Below, in pieces: positions 35,017 to 43,781 of a stretch of DNA of 64,000 nucleotides. Position 1 is the stretch's first letter, and the number at the start of each line of letters is the position of its first letter. This DNA is from Actinoplanes italicus (GTDB lineage Bacteria; Actinomycetota; Actinomycetes; Mycobacteriales; Micromonosporaceae), in NCBI RefSeq assembly GCF_003001815.1, contig NZ_PVMZ01000007.1, positions 62,001-126,000 on the forward strand, written 5' to 3'. A program made the translations under genes and the position numbers. The notes beneath the pieces were generated by a model. That model did no database searches and was not told the DNA's origin. It saw only the letters and a program-made list of their open reading frames with translations.

Positions 35017-35763
35017 GTGCGGCTCATGACCCCTGCTCGCCGCCTCGTCCGGCTGGTCCTGATCCTGCTGCTCCCCCTGGCGGCGATCTTCGTCTGGTCG
35101 CTGCCGGACAGCTTCGACGTGCGCTACGAGTTCTCGTACATGATCATGCTGTTCGCCGTCATCCTGGCAACGGCCGCCTACCTGATCGGGGTGGCGTCCG
35201 CCGGCGCCGAGCACTACGGCATGACGACGGCGGAGTTCGGCACCGGGCTCGCGCGCCTACTGGGACTGCTCACCGCGCTCACCCTGCTGCTCGGCGCCCT
35301 GTGGACCGGCGCCTTCCGGATCGTCGCCGGACTGCGCGGGACCACGGACGGGCTCACCACCGGCGACTGGCTGTCGTTCGGCCTGACCGGTCTGCGCGGC
35401 CTCGGTCTGGTCCTGGCCTCCGGCGCCGTCGGATTCGCCGTGACCTCTCTGGGCCGGCGGATCAGTGTCGGGCTGCTCGCGCTGGTCGCCGCCGCGGTCG
35501 CACAGGGCGCCGTGGGCGTGGTGACGGGCGTGGCGGACACGACGTGGGCGGAGCTCTACTTCTCCCCGATGTGGGTCGGGGCGTGGATGACCGAGGAGGT
35601 CGAGATGATCGACCCGGCGTCCTGTGACTTCGAGCGGGTCCCCGACTGCGCGTTCGACACCCTGACCCTCACGCGGCCCATGGCGGGCTCGGCCATCGCG
35701 GCCCTGACCATCATGGTCGTCGGCGTGGCGGTGTGGGCGGCGCACCGCCGCGCCGACGACTGA
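35017..35763 (+). CDS. Hypothetical polytopic membrane protein
   Basis: The product has 248 residues, or 245 if the ATG at 35026 is used. About six hydrophobic segments are visible (LVLILLLPLAAIFVW, YMIMLFAVILATAAYLI, LLGLLTALTLLLGALW, LGLVLASGAVGFAV, VGLLALVAAAVAQGAVG, AIAALTIMVVGVAVWAA), with one extracytoplasmic loop holding two cysteines (PASCDFERVPDCAF). The layout resembles an ABC-2 type permease without its ATPase. I do not recognise a family. The gene starts eight bases after the terminator stem, so its promoter must overlap that region. Confidence 0.68.
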   Translation: MRLMTPARRLVRLVLILLLPLAAIFVWSLPDSFDVRYEFSYMIMLFAVILATAAYLIGVASAGAEHYGMTTAEFGTGLARLLGLLTALTLLLGALWTGAFRIVAGLRGTTDGLTTGDWLSFGLTGLRGLGLVLASGAVGFAVTSLGRRISVGLLALVAAAVAQGAVGVVTGVADTTWAELYFSPMWVGAWMTEEVEMIDPASCDFERVPDCAFDTLTLTRPMAGSAIAALTIMVVGVAVWAAHRRADD

Positions 35764-35781
35764 GCTCGTTCGCCCGTACGA

Positions 35782-36726
35782 TCAAGGCCTGATCCCGATC
35801 TTGCCGACCACCGCCCTCGTCGTCTCCGCGGTGGTGGACATCAGCATCCCCGCCCTGCCGTATTCGGTGTCCTCGACCAGGTAGGAGCGCTCGCCGAGGT
35901 ACTGTCCCGTCGCCCGGTCGAAGATCCACTCCCGGCGCCGGCTCTGTTCGGTCCGCGCGACCGCGACACCGTGCCGTCCGGCCGCGTCGACCGCGTCCGG
36001 CACGAGCTCCACACCGGGGATCCTCGCGGCCGCCCGATAGAGCGCCGCCGTCGTCTCCGGTGACAACAGCGACTCGGCCAGCAGGTCACCGATCACCGTG
36101 AAGGCCTGACCGTCCGGGCTGTGCCCCCGGTTCCCGGACTCGGCGTAGATCTTCGCGAGCAGTTCGCCGGGGTCGTCCGGCAGTTCCGGCTGCAGGTCCA
36201 CCGGCCGCGCGGGTCCGGTCTGCCTGCTGTCGCCGTCCTCACGGATCAGGCCGTTCCCGCCGACGAACAGCGGCTTCCAGATCTCCCGGTCGTGCATTTC
36301 CTGCAACTCGGCCCTGACCGGTTCGCCGCTACCGTCCTCACCGCCGGTGAAAGCGGTGAACGCCACGCGGCTCCGCACATACAGGTACCTGCCGTCGGCG
36401 CGCTCCGTCTCACCACCGGCCCCCGCCTGCGCCATCCGATTCAGGAACACCACCGCCCCGTCATGATCACCCGGCAGGACCTCGATGATCGGCGGCGCGA
36501 CGCCCCGGTCCCACGGCGCGGCGAAGAGGGTGGCCCCGAGCGTCACGGCGACGACGGCCGCTGCCGGGGCGAAGATCCATCTCCGGCGTACGGGTGAGAC
36601 CAGCCCCCGATCGATCTCGGCCAGGAGCCGTGCCCTCCGCCGCAGCAGCGCACCCTCCGGCATCCGAGGTTCACCCGGCTTCGGCAGCAGCGCGGCCAGT
36701 TCGTCCCGCAGTTCGATGTCGTTCAT
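35782..36726 (-). CDS. CU044_5270 family protein (anti-sigma-like)
   Basis: This 314-residue protein has an N-terminal cytoplasmic part (ELRDELAALLPKPGEPRMPEG), one transmembrane helix at about 51-70 (IFAPAAAVVAVTLGATLFAA) and an extracytoplasmic beta-rich domain (GRYLYVRSRVAFTAFTG, YRAAARIPGVELVPDAVDAAGR, GERSYLVEDTEYG). This is the CU044_5270 family, which is found next to ECF sigma factors and probably holds or senses for them. The ATG overlaps the stop of a 32-codon junction frame (ATGA). The sigma factor gene lies directly upstream. Confidence 0.82.
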   Translation of the reverse strand: MNDIELRDELAALLPKPGEPRMPEGALLRRRARLLAEIDRGLVSPVRRRWIFAPAAAVVAVTLGATLFAAPWDRGVAPPIIEVLPGDHDGAVVFLNRMAQAGAGGETERADGRYLYVRSRVAFTAFTGGEDGSGEPVRAELQEMHDREIWKPLFVGGNGLIREDGDSRQTGPARPVDLQPELPDDPGELLAKIYAESGNRGHSPDGQAFTVIGDLLAESLLSPETTAALYRAAARIPGVELVPDAVDAAGRHGVAVARTEQSRRREWIFDRATGQYLGERSYLVEDTEYGRAGMLMSTTAETTRAVVGKIGIRP

Positions 36727-36821
36727 CGGTGCCCTCCCGCATCGCTCGTCGGCGGCCGTTTCCCGGCGTTCATCGGCAGCCCTCCCGCATCGCTCGTCGG
36801 CGGCCGTTCTCGCGCGATCAT
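36723..36821 (-). CDS. Possible 32-aa coupling peptide between sigma and CU044_5270 genes
   Basis: A 33-codon frame begins at an ATG overlapping the sigma-factor stop (ATGA, 36821-36818) and ends at a TGA overlapping the CU044_5270 start (ATGA, 36726-36723). Its sequence, MIARERPPTSDAGGLP then MNAGKRPPTSDAGGHR, is two copies of one unit, each with a GGGAGGG ribosome-binding site and an ATG. The exact four-base overlaps at both ends suggest it is read through as a translational relay. It may equally be a by-product of the duplication with no protein function. Confidence 0.4.
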   Translation of the reverse strand: MIARERPPTSDAGGLPMNAGKRPPTSDAGGHR

Positions 36822-36832
36822 CGGTAACCCTC
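36726..36832 (-). repeat. 48-bp start-codon junction duplication
   Basis: The unit CGGCCGCCGACGAGCGATGC plus GGGAGGG, three bases and CCGATGA occurs twice; a third partial copy (GACGCGGGAGGGTTACCGATGA on the minus strand) is the end of the sigma gene. The ATGs are at 36821, 36773 and 36726. The spacing is 48 then 47, so the last step shifts frame and restores an ATGA overlap. Confidence 0.88.
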
Positions 36833-37411
36833 CCGCGTCGGGGTCAGTCCCGGCCCGCTCGAGGTGCGGGCCAGCTCGGCCTGGGCCAGCGCCCGCAGCC
36901 GCACCCGGGCGCGGGACAGCCGCGACCGGACCGTCCCGATCGGCACGCCGAGCGCCTCGGCGGCCGCCGCGTAGTCGAGTTCCTGCCAGACGCAGAGCAG
37001 GAAGACCTCCCGGTCGGCCCGGCGCAACGCCCGGAGCGCCGCAGCCGCGGCGGCCAGCTGGGCGCTGTCGTGCATCCTGCCCACGACCTCGTCGGCGAAG
37101 TCCGGCACCTCACCGGCCGCCGCCACCCGCGCCAGTGCCGCCCGGTGCCGCCGAGCGGCCCGGCGGCGGTTACGCAGCACGTTGGTGGCGATGCCGAGCA
37201 GCCAGGGCCGCAGCCCGTCCCCGTCCGGGCGCAGGGTCCCACGGATCCGCCACGCCTCGAGAAAGGTCAGGGAGACCACGTCGTCTGCGCCGGCCCGGTC
37301 ACCGTCCATCCAGACCGCGTGCCGGTACACGGCCTGCGCATGCTCGTCGAACACCTCCGCGAACGCGTCGGTGTCCCCGGCCCGGATCCGAGCCCGCAAG
37401 ATTGCTGTCAC
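36818..37411 (-). CDS. ECF RNA polymerase sigma factor
   Basis: The 197-residue protein starts at GTG (VTAILRARIRAGDTDAF). Region 2 holds DAFAEVFDEHAQAVYRHAVWMDGDRAGADDVVSLTFLEAWR, with the -10 recognition helix, and region 4 holds LRALRRADREVFLLCVWQELDYAAAAEALGVPIGTVRSRLSRARVRL, a clear HTH. It directs RNA polymerase to specific promoters, probably under control of the downstream CU044_5270 membrane protein. The frame stays open further upstream, but the GTG gives the usual N-terminus. No obvious autoregulatory promoter could be identified. Confidence 0.92.
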   Translation of the reverse strand: MTAILRARIRAGDTDAFAEVFDEHAQAVYRHAVWMDGDRAGADDVVSLTFLEAWRIRGTLRPDGDGLRPWLLGIATNVLRNRRRAARRHRAALARVAAAGEVPDFADEVVGRMHDSAQLAAAAAALRALRRADREVFLLCVWQELDYAAAAEALGVPIGTVRSRLSRARVRLRALAQAELARTSSGPGLTPTREGYR

Positions 37412-38049
37412 GCCCGATACTGTCCGCCCCGGGCCCCGGGTTCCACCCGATCTCCCCGGCGCCGCACCCTTACAGGATCTGTCACCACATCGCGGCCGCT
37501 CGACTTCTGCAGATCTTGTGCCGTTCAGGCTGCTCTCGCGGCGCACCATCGCCGGACGACACCCTCAACAGCGCGCGCCACGTAGAGATCTTGTGTGGTT
37601 CGGGCTGCCGGGGCTTGGCCCAACCGCTCAGGATCTTCTCGGGCGTGGCACGGCCGGACGGCGACACGGTGGGGCAACGGCACGCGGATCCGCCGGCGGC
37701 CCGACGTCGGGATGTGGAGGTCGGGTCGTCCGGCGGATCGGCCGGCCGGTGGGCGCTGGGCCTTCTGGGCTGCGCGGGTGCGGCCGGTCGCCCGGCGGTG
37801 GTGGCCGCTGGGCGTGAAGATGGTACGCATTCGCAAGATCACTCCAACGGACAGGGGTCTTGATAGATACGGAACACCGCGCCCGCCTGGCGTGAAAATG
37901 CGGAAACCCCCGGTGCACGAACCGCACACCAGGGGTTTCCGAAGAGAAGCGATCCGGGGGCGGACCGGTTCGCCTCTCGATGAGGGCCGGCCCGGGACCG
38001 GCCGACCCTCGGGTGAGGACGGCCGTGGCGGGCCGGGCCTCGGGTGGGG
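37412..38049. other. Intergenic region, no supported gene
   Basis: Open frames here are GC-biased shadows with no family-like content. There is an imperfect direct repeat of about 24 bases (AGATCTTGTGCCGTTCAGGC near 37507, AGATCTTGTGTGGTTCGGGC near 37585, with a weaker third near 37640). GGCGTGAARATG occurs at about 37813 and 37889. A hairpin lies at 37901-37941. Dispersed AGATCTTGTG words may be remnants of a small repeat family. Confidence 0.5.
37901..37941. terminator. Hairpin terminator before the 38050 gene's end
   Basis: CGGAAACCCCCGGTG (37901-37915) pairs with CACCAGGGGTTTCCG (37927-37941) over 15 positions with one G-T type mismatch and an 11-base loop. It lies about 110 bases beyond the stop of the small minus-strand gene and may end that transcript. 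Confidence 0.75.
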
Positions 38050-38286
38050 TCAGACTCGGTGGGCCGGGTCCAGCACCGCGCGGTGGCGGCGGGCGGCGTC
38101 CTGGCGGTTGAGGATGGCGTGGATCTCGCGGGTCTCCTCGGCGCTGTGGCGGCCGAGCATGAGGTCGAGCTCGGTGCGCTCCGCGGCGGTGCGGAAGGCG
38201 GCGAGCTCATCGCTCAGGCGGCGGTGGGCGCGGCGTTCGGCGAGACGGTGAGAAAGGGAGGTACGGGCGTCACGGATGAACTTCAC
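38050..38286 (-). CDS. Small basic/acidic helical protein, hypothetical
   Basis: The 78-residue product starts at GTG with GAGGAG six bases upstream (KFIRDARTSLSHRLAERRAHRR). It is highly charged and probably all-helical, ending in HSAEETREIHAILNRQDAARRHRAV. I do not recognise it by motif; similar small proteins with RDAxxxxxxRxxERRAHRRL are scattered in actinobacteria without function. A GTG at 38334 would add 16 residues without a better ribosome-binding site. It lies 160 bases downstream of the LAL regulator. Confidence 0.7.
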   Translation of the reverse strand: MKFIRDARTSLSHRLAERRAHRRLSDELAAFRTAAERTELDLMLGRHSAEETREIHAILNRQDAARRHRAVLDPAHRV

Positions 38287-38401
38287 GACGAGCTCCTCGA
38301 CGGATAGTGACGGAAACTCTGACGGGTACAACACTCTCCCGGCCGCGCTTCTTCCCCAAATCCACCAGGTAAAACTCTGACGATGAAAGTGACCGCCGCC
38401 A

Positions 38402-38420
38402 CTGGATTACGGTAATCCAG
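38402..38420. promoter_or_regulatory. Palindrome, possible operator
   Basis: CTGGATTA and TAATCCAG form a perfect 8-bp inverted repeat around CGG. It lies in an AT-richer stretch between the LAL regulator's stop and the small gene at 38286, about 116 bases before that gene's start. It could bind a dimeric regulator or be a short terminator for the LAL gene. Confidence 0.45.
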
Positions 38421-38446
38421 ATCACTCTGCGTCAGCAAAGTGCTGG

Positions 38447-41173
38447 TCAGGACGAGCCGGTGATCTCGCCCACCGCCGGGAGCACCGAGAGCAGCTGCGT
38501 ACGCGAGCGCACACCCAGCTTGCGGTACACCCGCGTCAGGGTCGCCTCGACGGTCTTGACGCTCAGGTAGAGCCGGCTCGCGATCTCCCGGTTGCTGGCC
38601 CCGTCGCGGACCATGCCGGCGATCCGCAGCTCGGTCGAGGTCAGGCCCTGGTCGGGCGTGCCCTCGGTGCGGGCCAGCGCGAGTTCGGCCTCGCGCAGCC
38701 AGGGGCGGGCCTCGGCCGCCCGGAAGAGAGTGGACGCCTCGGCGATCGCCTGCCGCGCGGCCGCGTAACGACGGCGCCGGCGTTCCGCGCCGGCCACCAC
38801 GAGCAGGGCGTGAGCGTGTTCGACCGGCTGGCGCAGCAGTTCGAAGTGCCGGGCCGCGGCGGTCGCCTGGTCGGCGGCCAGGTCGGCCTGGCCGGATTCG
38901 GAGCTGACGATCGCGGCCGCCCGGTCCAGATAACCCGTGAGCGCCGGTGTGGTGCCGAGCCGTTCGGCCGCCAGCCGGGCCAGTGCCAGGGTGGCGGCGG
39001 CCTCGGCGTGCTCGCCGAGCGCGGCCAGGGCGGCGGCCAGGTCGGCCCGCCAGCGCACGATCATCGGGTCGGCGCTGCCCGCCTCGGCCTCCAGGTCGCG
39101 CAGCTGCCGCAGGGTGGCGACCCCGGCACGGGCGTCGCCGGAGCGGACCTCGGCCTGGCCGAGCGCGTGCAGCAGGCGGCGCAGATAGAGGCCGTCGCCC
39201 TCCTGGCGGGACGAGCGGATGCCCCGCCGGGCGAACCCGGCCGCCGCCTCCAGGGTGCCGCCGGCCAGTTCGGCGACCGCGGCGGTGTACCAGGTCGGAC
39301 CGGGGCTGAGTCCGGCGTCCTGCGCCGCCCGGACCGCGCGATGGGCGTACCGCAGGGCCTCCTGGCACCGGCCCGCCCTGGTGGACACCTCGGAGAGGCT
39401 GCGCAGCACCTCGACCCTGGCCTCGCCGATCCGGTCGTGTTCGGCGACCGCGAGCAGGGTGAGCAGTTCGGCGCGGGCCTCGTCGAGCCGGTCGTCGAAG
39501 AGCGCCATCCGGGCGGCCATGTAGTGCGGGCCGTAGTGCAGCCAGTCCGGCGCGGGCGCGGCGGGCAGCGCGCGGGCCGTCTCGAGGGTCTCGAGCCAGC
39601 CGGCCTCGCCCTGGACCCGCTGGATCTGAGCGAGGATGGTCAGCGCCATCGCCTCGGTGGTCGGGTCGCCGGCCAGCCGTGCCGCGTCGCGGGCCCGGAC
39701 CGCCTCGCCGGCGGCCGCGTCCAGGTCACCGGTGAGGAAGCCGGCCCAGGTCAGCCGCAGCCGGATCGGGGCTGCCAGGGCAGGGTCGTCACCGGCCTCG
39801 GCCAGGGCCGCGGCGAACGTCTCCCCCATCTCGGCGAGCGCCTGCCCGGCCAGGTCGATCAGGACGAGCCGGGCGCGGACCCGGTGGGCGGGCGGTGCCC
39901 CGGCGGCCAGGACGGCCTCGGCGGCGCGGCCGGCCAGCGCGGGCGCTCCGCCGGTGATCGCGGTACGGGCGGCGGTGACCAGCCAGTCGAGACGGTCGGC
40001 GCTGTTCTCCGGCGGGCAGCGGTCGGCGGCCAGCAGGTAGAGCTCGGCGGCGGTGCGTTCGGCGCCGCGCTGCGCGCACCGGCCGGCCGCCGCGGCCAGG
40101 TCGCCGGCGACGCGCGGGTCCGGGCGGGCGGTCCGCAGCGCCTGCTGGCGCAGGGCCTCCACCGGGTCGTACGCGGCGGCGGCGAGGTCGGCGTGGACCC
40201 GTCCCCGGTCGCTGGCCGGCGTCTCCTCGGCGAGCACCTGGGCGAGCAGCGGCGGCGTGAACCGGATCCGCTCGCCGGACATCTCGATCACCCCGGCCGC
40301 GTCGGCGAGGCGCAGTTCGCGGGCGGCGTCCTCACGCCCGGCCCGCAGCATGAGGGTGAGGGTGGGTTCGGTGGCGAGGGCCGCGGTGAGCAGCGTGGCC
40401 TGCACCCCGGCCGGAAGCAGTCCGAGCCGTTCGCGGGCCATCGCACGCACAGGCTCGGGCAGCGGAGCGGGCCGCCAGGCCGGGCCGCGGGCGACGGCGC
40501 CGCCGAGTTCCAGGGCCAGGAACGGGTTGCCACCACTGGCCCGGTGCAGCTGGCTGGCGGTCCGGCAGGGCAGTCCCCGGGACTCGAGCAGGGCGGTCAG
40601 GTCGTCCGGGGACAGTGGTGGGACGGCCAGTTCGATCGCGGGCGCGGGGCAGAGGCGAGCGGCGCGGACGGGGCCGGGCCGGCGTTCGGCGGCGATCATC
40701 CGGACGCGGGGGCCGGGGCGGCGGCGCATCGCGAAGCCGATGAGCTCGGCCGACTCGGGGTCGAGCCACTGGACGTCGTCGAGGACGAGCAGGACCGGGG
40801 CGGTGCGGGCACAGTGGGCCAGCAGCTCCGGCAGGACGAGGCGCCGGGCGAGGGCCGGCACGCCGGTGCGGGACGGCCGGCCCTGGCGCAGCGCGGCGAG
40901 CGAGTGGCGGGGTGCGGGCGCCAGGGCGGCGATCGCCTCGGCCGGGATCTGACGGAGAAGATCGGCGATCCCGGCGTACGCGATGACACGCTCGCCGCGG
41001 GCCGGGCGAAGGCGGAGAACCAGTTCCCCGCGCGCCGCGGCGTGGTCGGCGACGGTGTCGAGGAGCACGGTCCGGCCGATGCCGGGCGGTCCCTGCAGGG
41101 CAACCCCGCCGCCGGCGGCGAGCCGGGCGTCGATCGTCGCGAGCAGGGCCTCCCGGCCGAGCAGAGCGGGCAC
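38447..41173 (-). CDS. LAL-type LuxR family transcriptional regulator
   Basis: The 908-residue regulator has an N-terminal AAA/STAND ATPase: Walker A GPPGIGRT at 28-35, with Arg where Lys is usual, and Walker B PVLLVLDDVQWLDPES near 140. A long helical TPR-like middle follows, then a C-terminal LuxR HTH (LTSTELRIAGMVRDGASNREIASRLYLSVKTVEATLTRVYRKLGVRSR). Such proteins sense a ligand through the central domain and activate transcription, often of secondary metabolism or sugar uptake genes. It starts at GTG. No target cluster is obvious; the small gene downstream is the nearest candidate. Confidence 0.92.
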   Translation of the reverse strand: MPALLGREALLATIDARLAAGGGVALQGPPGIGRTVLLDTVADHAAARGELVLRLRPARGERVIAYAGIADLLRQIPAEAIAALAPAPRHSLAALRQGRPSRTGVPALARRLVLPELLAHCARTAPVLLVLDDVQWLDPESAELIGFAMRRRPGPRVRMIAAERRPGPVRAARLCPAPAIELAVPPLSPDDLTALLESRGLPCRTASQLHRASGGNPFLALELGGAVARGPAWRPAPLPEPVRAMARERLGLLPAGVQATLLTAALATEPTLTLMLRAGREDAARELRLADAAGVIEMSGERIRFTPPLLAQVLAEETPASDRGRVHADLAAAAYDPVEALRQQALRTARPDPRVAGDLAAAAGRCAQRGAERTAAELYLLAADRCPPENSADRLDWLVTAARTAITGGAPALAGRAAEAVLAAGAPPAHRVRARLVLIDLAGQALAEMGETFAAALAEAGDDPALAAPIRLRLTWAGFLTGDLDAAAGEAVRARDAARLAGDPTTEAMALTILAQIQRVQGEAGWLETLETARALPAAPAPDWLHYGPHYMAARMALFDDRLDEARAELLTLLAVAEHDRIGEARVEVLRSLSEVSTRAGRCQEALRYAHRAVRAAQDAGLSPGPTWYTAAVAELAGGTLEAAAGFARRGIRSSRQEGDGLYLRRLLHALGQAEVRSGDARAGVATLRQLRDLEAEAGSADPMIVRWRADLAAALAALGEHAEAAATLALARLAAERLGTTPALTGYLDRAAAIVSSESGQADLAADQATAAARHFELLRQPVEHAHALLVVAGAERRRRRYAAARQAIAEASTLFRAAEARPWLREAELALARTEGTPDQGLTSTELRIAGMVRDGASNREIASRLYLSVKTVEATLTRVYRKLGVRSRTQLLSVLPAVGEITGSS

Positions 41174-41261
41174 TCGGCCTCACCCCCCTGGATCTGAAGG
41201 AGTCAGCCTAGGAAGAGAGAAGCACACCCATCAATAAGTTCTCGGGTACGTCACACCCCGC

Positions 41262-41807
41262 TCATTTCGTGGCGGTGACCTTGGTGGCCGTCACCGAGCC
41301 GTCCGCGGCGGCAGCTCCTTCGACGGTGATCGATTGACCAGCCTTGACGTCGCTCAGCTTGCCCTTGGTGGCGGTGCTGATCGTGGTCGTGCCGTCGGTC
41401 TTGACCGTCACGACCGTACCGTCCTCGGTCTCGACGTAAATGGTCTTGCCGTTGACCAGTTTGACCTTGCCGGTGGTGCCGCTGCCCGCCGCGGCCGTCG
41501 CGCTGGTCTCCTGCGGGAAGGCTCCGGGCGCGCCGCTGGCCCCGGTCCGGGGGAAGCCGCCCCCGCCGGTCCGGCCCATCCCGCCGGCCGGGAAGCCGCT
41601 GGCCGCCGTGGTCGAGGTGCCCCACTGCTTCTGCGCCTGTACGCCGCCGAGGAAGCCGCCCATCAGCAGCAACGCCACCCCGAGGCCGACCGTGCCCTTG
41701 TTCCACCACTTCTTCGGGGCGGCGGCCGCCAGCTCGGCGGAGAGGCCGTCGTGATCGGGTTCCTCGATCCTGGAGATGATCGCGGTCTCGTCGTTCATCG
41801 TCGTCAC
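41262..41807 (-). CDS. DUF5666-like membrane-anchored protein
   Basis: The 181-residue protein starts at GTG with GAGGA seven bases upstream; an ATG nine bases later is also possible. A cytoplasmic N-terminus is followed by one transmembrane helix (GTVGLGVALLLMGGFLGGVQA, about 51-71), a Gly-rich linker, and a small beta domain (TTGKVKLVNGKTIYVETEDGTVVTVKTDG, LSDVKAGQSITVEG) of the DUF5666 OB-like type. It is the last gene of the efflux array, ten bases after the permease stop. It probably sits outside the membrane next to the adaptor. Its role is unknown. Confidence 0.75.
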   Translation of the reverse strand: MTTMNDETAIISRIEEPDHDGLSAELAAAAPKKWWNKGTVGLGVALLLMGGFLGGVQAQKQWGTSTTAASGFPAGGMGRTGGGGFPRTGASGAPGAFPQETSATAAAGSGTTGKVKLVNGKTIYVETEDGTVVTVKTDGTTTISTATKGKLSDVKAGQSITVEGAAAADGSVTATKVTATK

Positions 41808-41817
41808 AGCGGGGTCC

Positions 41818-43020
41818 TCACTCGTAGCGCAGCGCGTCGATCGGACGCAGGCGGGCGGCGCGGGCGGCCGGGAGCCCGCCGAAGAACAGGCCGATCGCGA
41901 CGGAGACACCCACCGCGAGCCCGATGGAACTGGGCACGATCACCGGCTGGACGCCGACGATCTGGAACTGTGCGCCGATCAGCGCGGCGGCGACCCCGAG
42001 GCCGCCGCCCAGCACGCTCAAGAGCGTCGCCTCGATCAGGAACTGCGTCAGGATCACCCGGCGGGGCGCGCCCAGGGCCTTGCGGATGCCGATCTCGCGG
42101 GTCCGCTCGGTGACCGTGACCAGCATGATGTTGGTGATGCCGATGCCGCCGACGAGCAGGCTGATCGCGGCCACGGCGCCGAGCAGGGTGGTGAACGTGT
42201 CGGCGGTCTCGGTCTGCGTCTCCAGCAGCGACGACGCGTTCTGGATCCGGTACGGGGTGCTGGTCGAGGACGACGACACGTCGAGTTTCTGGTTCAGGAT
42301 CGTGGACACCTCGGCCTGCGCGGCGTCGACCTTGTCGGGGTTCGCGGCCTCGACGATGATCGAGGTGAGCGCGCCGTACCCGGTGAGGACCTGCTGCACC
42401 GCGGTGAGCGGGGCGACCGCGGTGTCGTTGCCGTCGTTGAAGCCGGTCGAGCTCTTCTCGTCGAGCACGCCGACGATGGTGAACAGCGCGCCACCGACGG
42501 TGACCTGCTTGTCGAGCGGGTCGACGCCGGGGAACAGTTCCTCGGCGACCGTCTTGCCGATCACCACGACCCGGCGCCCCTGGTCGACGTCGTCGGAGGT
42601 GAAGGCGGAGCCCCTGCCGACCGGGGTGGTGGAGGCCGCGAACCAGGTGGGTGTGGTGCCGACGAAGGTGGCGACCGAGTGGTCGGTGCCCTCGTAGGTC
42701 ATGGTCGCCGACGACGAGCTGACCACCGGTGACACCGACTTGACGTCCGGCGCGAGCTCCGGGTCGATCAGCGCGTCGGCCATGTCCCTGGTGAGGGCGG
42801 TGCTGCTCGAACCGCCCCGGCCCGCGCTCATCACGGTGATCGTGTTGGTGCCGAGCGCCTCGATCCGGTCGCTGATCGTCTTGGCGGAGCCGTTGCCGAC
42901 CGCGACCAGCAGGATCACCGCGGCGACACCGATCAGGATGCCGAGCATGGTGAGCGCGGAGCGGAGCTTGTTGGCGTTCAGGCCGCGCAGGGAGAAGCGG
43001 ACAACCTCGAAGAAGTTCAC
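41818..43020 (-). CDS. MacB-like FtsX-domain ABC transporter permease
   Basis: The 400-residue permease has the MacB layout: an N-terminal helix (LRSALTMLGILIGVAAVILLVAVG), a large periplasmic MacB_PCD domain (about 45-270, with PVVSSSSATMTYEG and VGRGSAFTSDDVDQGRRVVVIGKTVAEELF), and three C-terminal helices of the FtsX domain (LLGAVAAISLLVGGIGITNIMLV, TLLSVLGGGLGVAAALIG). REIGIRKALGAPRRVI is the ATPase coupling helix. Its ATG overlaps the ATPase stop (ATGA). With the adaptor and ATPase it should form a mechanotransmission-type exporter; in a Gram-positive the substrate leaves at the cell surface. Confidence 0.92.
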   Translation of the reverse strand: MNFFEVVRFSLRGLNANKLRSALTMLGILIGVAAVILLVAVGNGSAKTISDRIEALGTNTITVMSAGRGGSSSTALTRDMADALIDPELAPDVKSVSPVVSSSSATMTYEGTDHSVATFVGTTPTWFAASTTPVGRGSAFTSDDVDQGRRVVVIGKTVAEELFPGVDPLDKQVTVGGALFTIVGVLDEKSSTGFNDGNDTAVAPLTAVQQVLTGYGALTSIIVEAANPDKVDAAQAEVSTILNQKLDVSSSSTSTPYRIQNASSLLETQTETADTFTTLLGAVAAISLLVGGIGITNIMLVTVTERTREIGIRKALGAPRRVILTQFLIEATLLSVLGGGLGVAAALIGAQFQIVGVQPVIVPSSIGLAVGVSVAIGLFFGGLPAARAARLRPIDALRYE

Positions 43021-43781
43021 AGCGAGTGCCGCCCCGCCACCACGGCCCGTCCGGCGCTTCTCCTGATGGCGCCGACCGGTGGCAGGTGGATCGGCGACTG
43101 CCGTACGTCGGTGACGATCGCGCCGTCGACCAGCCGGATCAGCCGCTTGGCGCGGGCGCCGACCTCGTCCTCGTGCGTGATGATCACGATGGTCCGGCCG
43201 GCCGCGCTCAGGTCGTCGAAGACCTGCAGCACGTCGTCGGTCGACTTGGAGTCGAGGTTGCCGGTGGGCTCGTCGGCGAGCAGCAGGGCCGGCTCGGTGA
43301 CCAGGGCGCGGGCCACAGCGACCCGCTGCTGCTGGCCGCCGGAGAGCTGGTTGGGCTCGTGCCCGGCCCGGTCGGCGAGACCGACCACGTCCAGCGCCTC
43401 CATGGCACGCCTGCGGCGTTCCTTCGGCTTCACCCCGGCGTACGCCAGCGGCAGCTCGACGTTGGCCACGGCGGTGGTCCGCGGGATCAGGTTGAACGCC
43501 TGGAAGATGAAGCCGATGAGCCGGTTGCGGGCCAGAGCGAGCTGACCGTCGGAGAGGCGGCTGACGTCCACGCCGTCGAGCAGGTAACTGCCCGACGTGG
43601 GGATGTCGAGCGCGCCGAGGATGTTCATCAGGGTCGACTTGCCGGACCCGGACGAGCCCATGATCGCCACATAGTCGCCGCGGTGCACGGTCATCGTGGC
43701 CCCGCTCAGCGCGTGGACGGTCGCCTCACCCGTACCGTAGATCTTCTTCAGGTCGGTGACCTGCAGGACCGGCCGGCTCAC
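43017..43781 (-). CDS. MacB-type ABC transporter ATP-binding protein
   Basis: The 254-residue ATPase is of the LolD/MacB class. Walker A is GSSGSGKST, the Q-loop region IFQAFNLIPRTTAVANVELP, signature LSGGQQQRVAVARAL, Walker B ALLLADEPTGNLD, and H-loop VIITHE. It starts at a GTG overlapping the adaptor stop (GTGA) and ends overlapping the permease ATG. A C-terminal extension of about 25 residues (PIHLPPVGAIRRSAGR...) goes beyond the usual family end. It powers the FtsX-type permease. Confidence 0.94.
   Translation of the reverse strand: MSRPVLQVTDLKKIYGTGEATVHALSGATMTVHRGDYVAIMGSSGSGKSTLMNILGALDIPTSGSYLLDGVDVSRLSDGQLALARNRLIGFIFQAFNLIPRTTAVANVELPLAYAGVKPKERRRRAMEALDVVGLADRAGHEPNQLSGGQQQRVAVARALVTEPALLLADEPTGNLDSKSTDDVLQVFDDLSAAGRTIVIITHEDEVGARAKRLIRLVDGAIVTDVRQSPIHLPPVGAIRRSAGRAVVAGRHSL

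Noticed and set aside
37525..37929. Possible 134-aa minus-strand gene in the sigma-factor upstream region
   Set aside because: Arg/Pro/His-rich composition, no ribosome-binding site and no motif; it contains the AGATCTTGTG repeats and a terminator-like hairpin.
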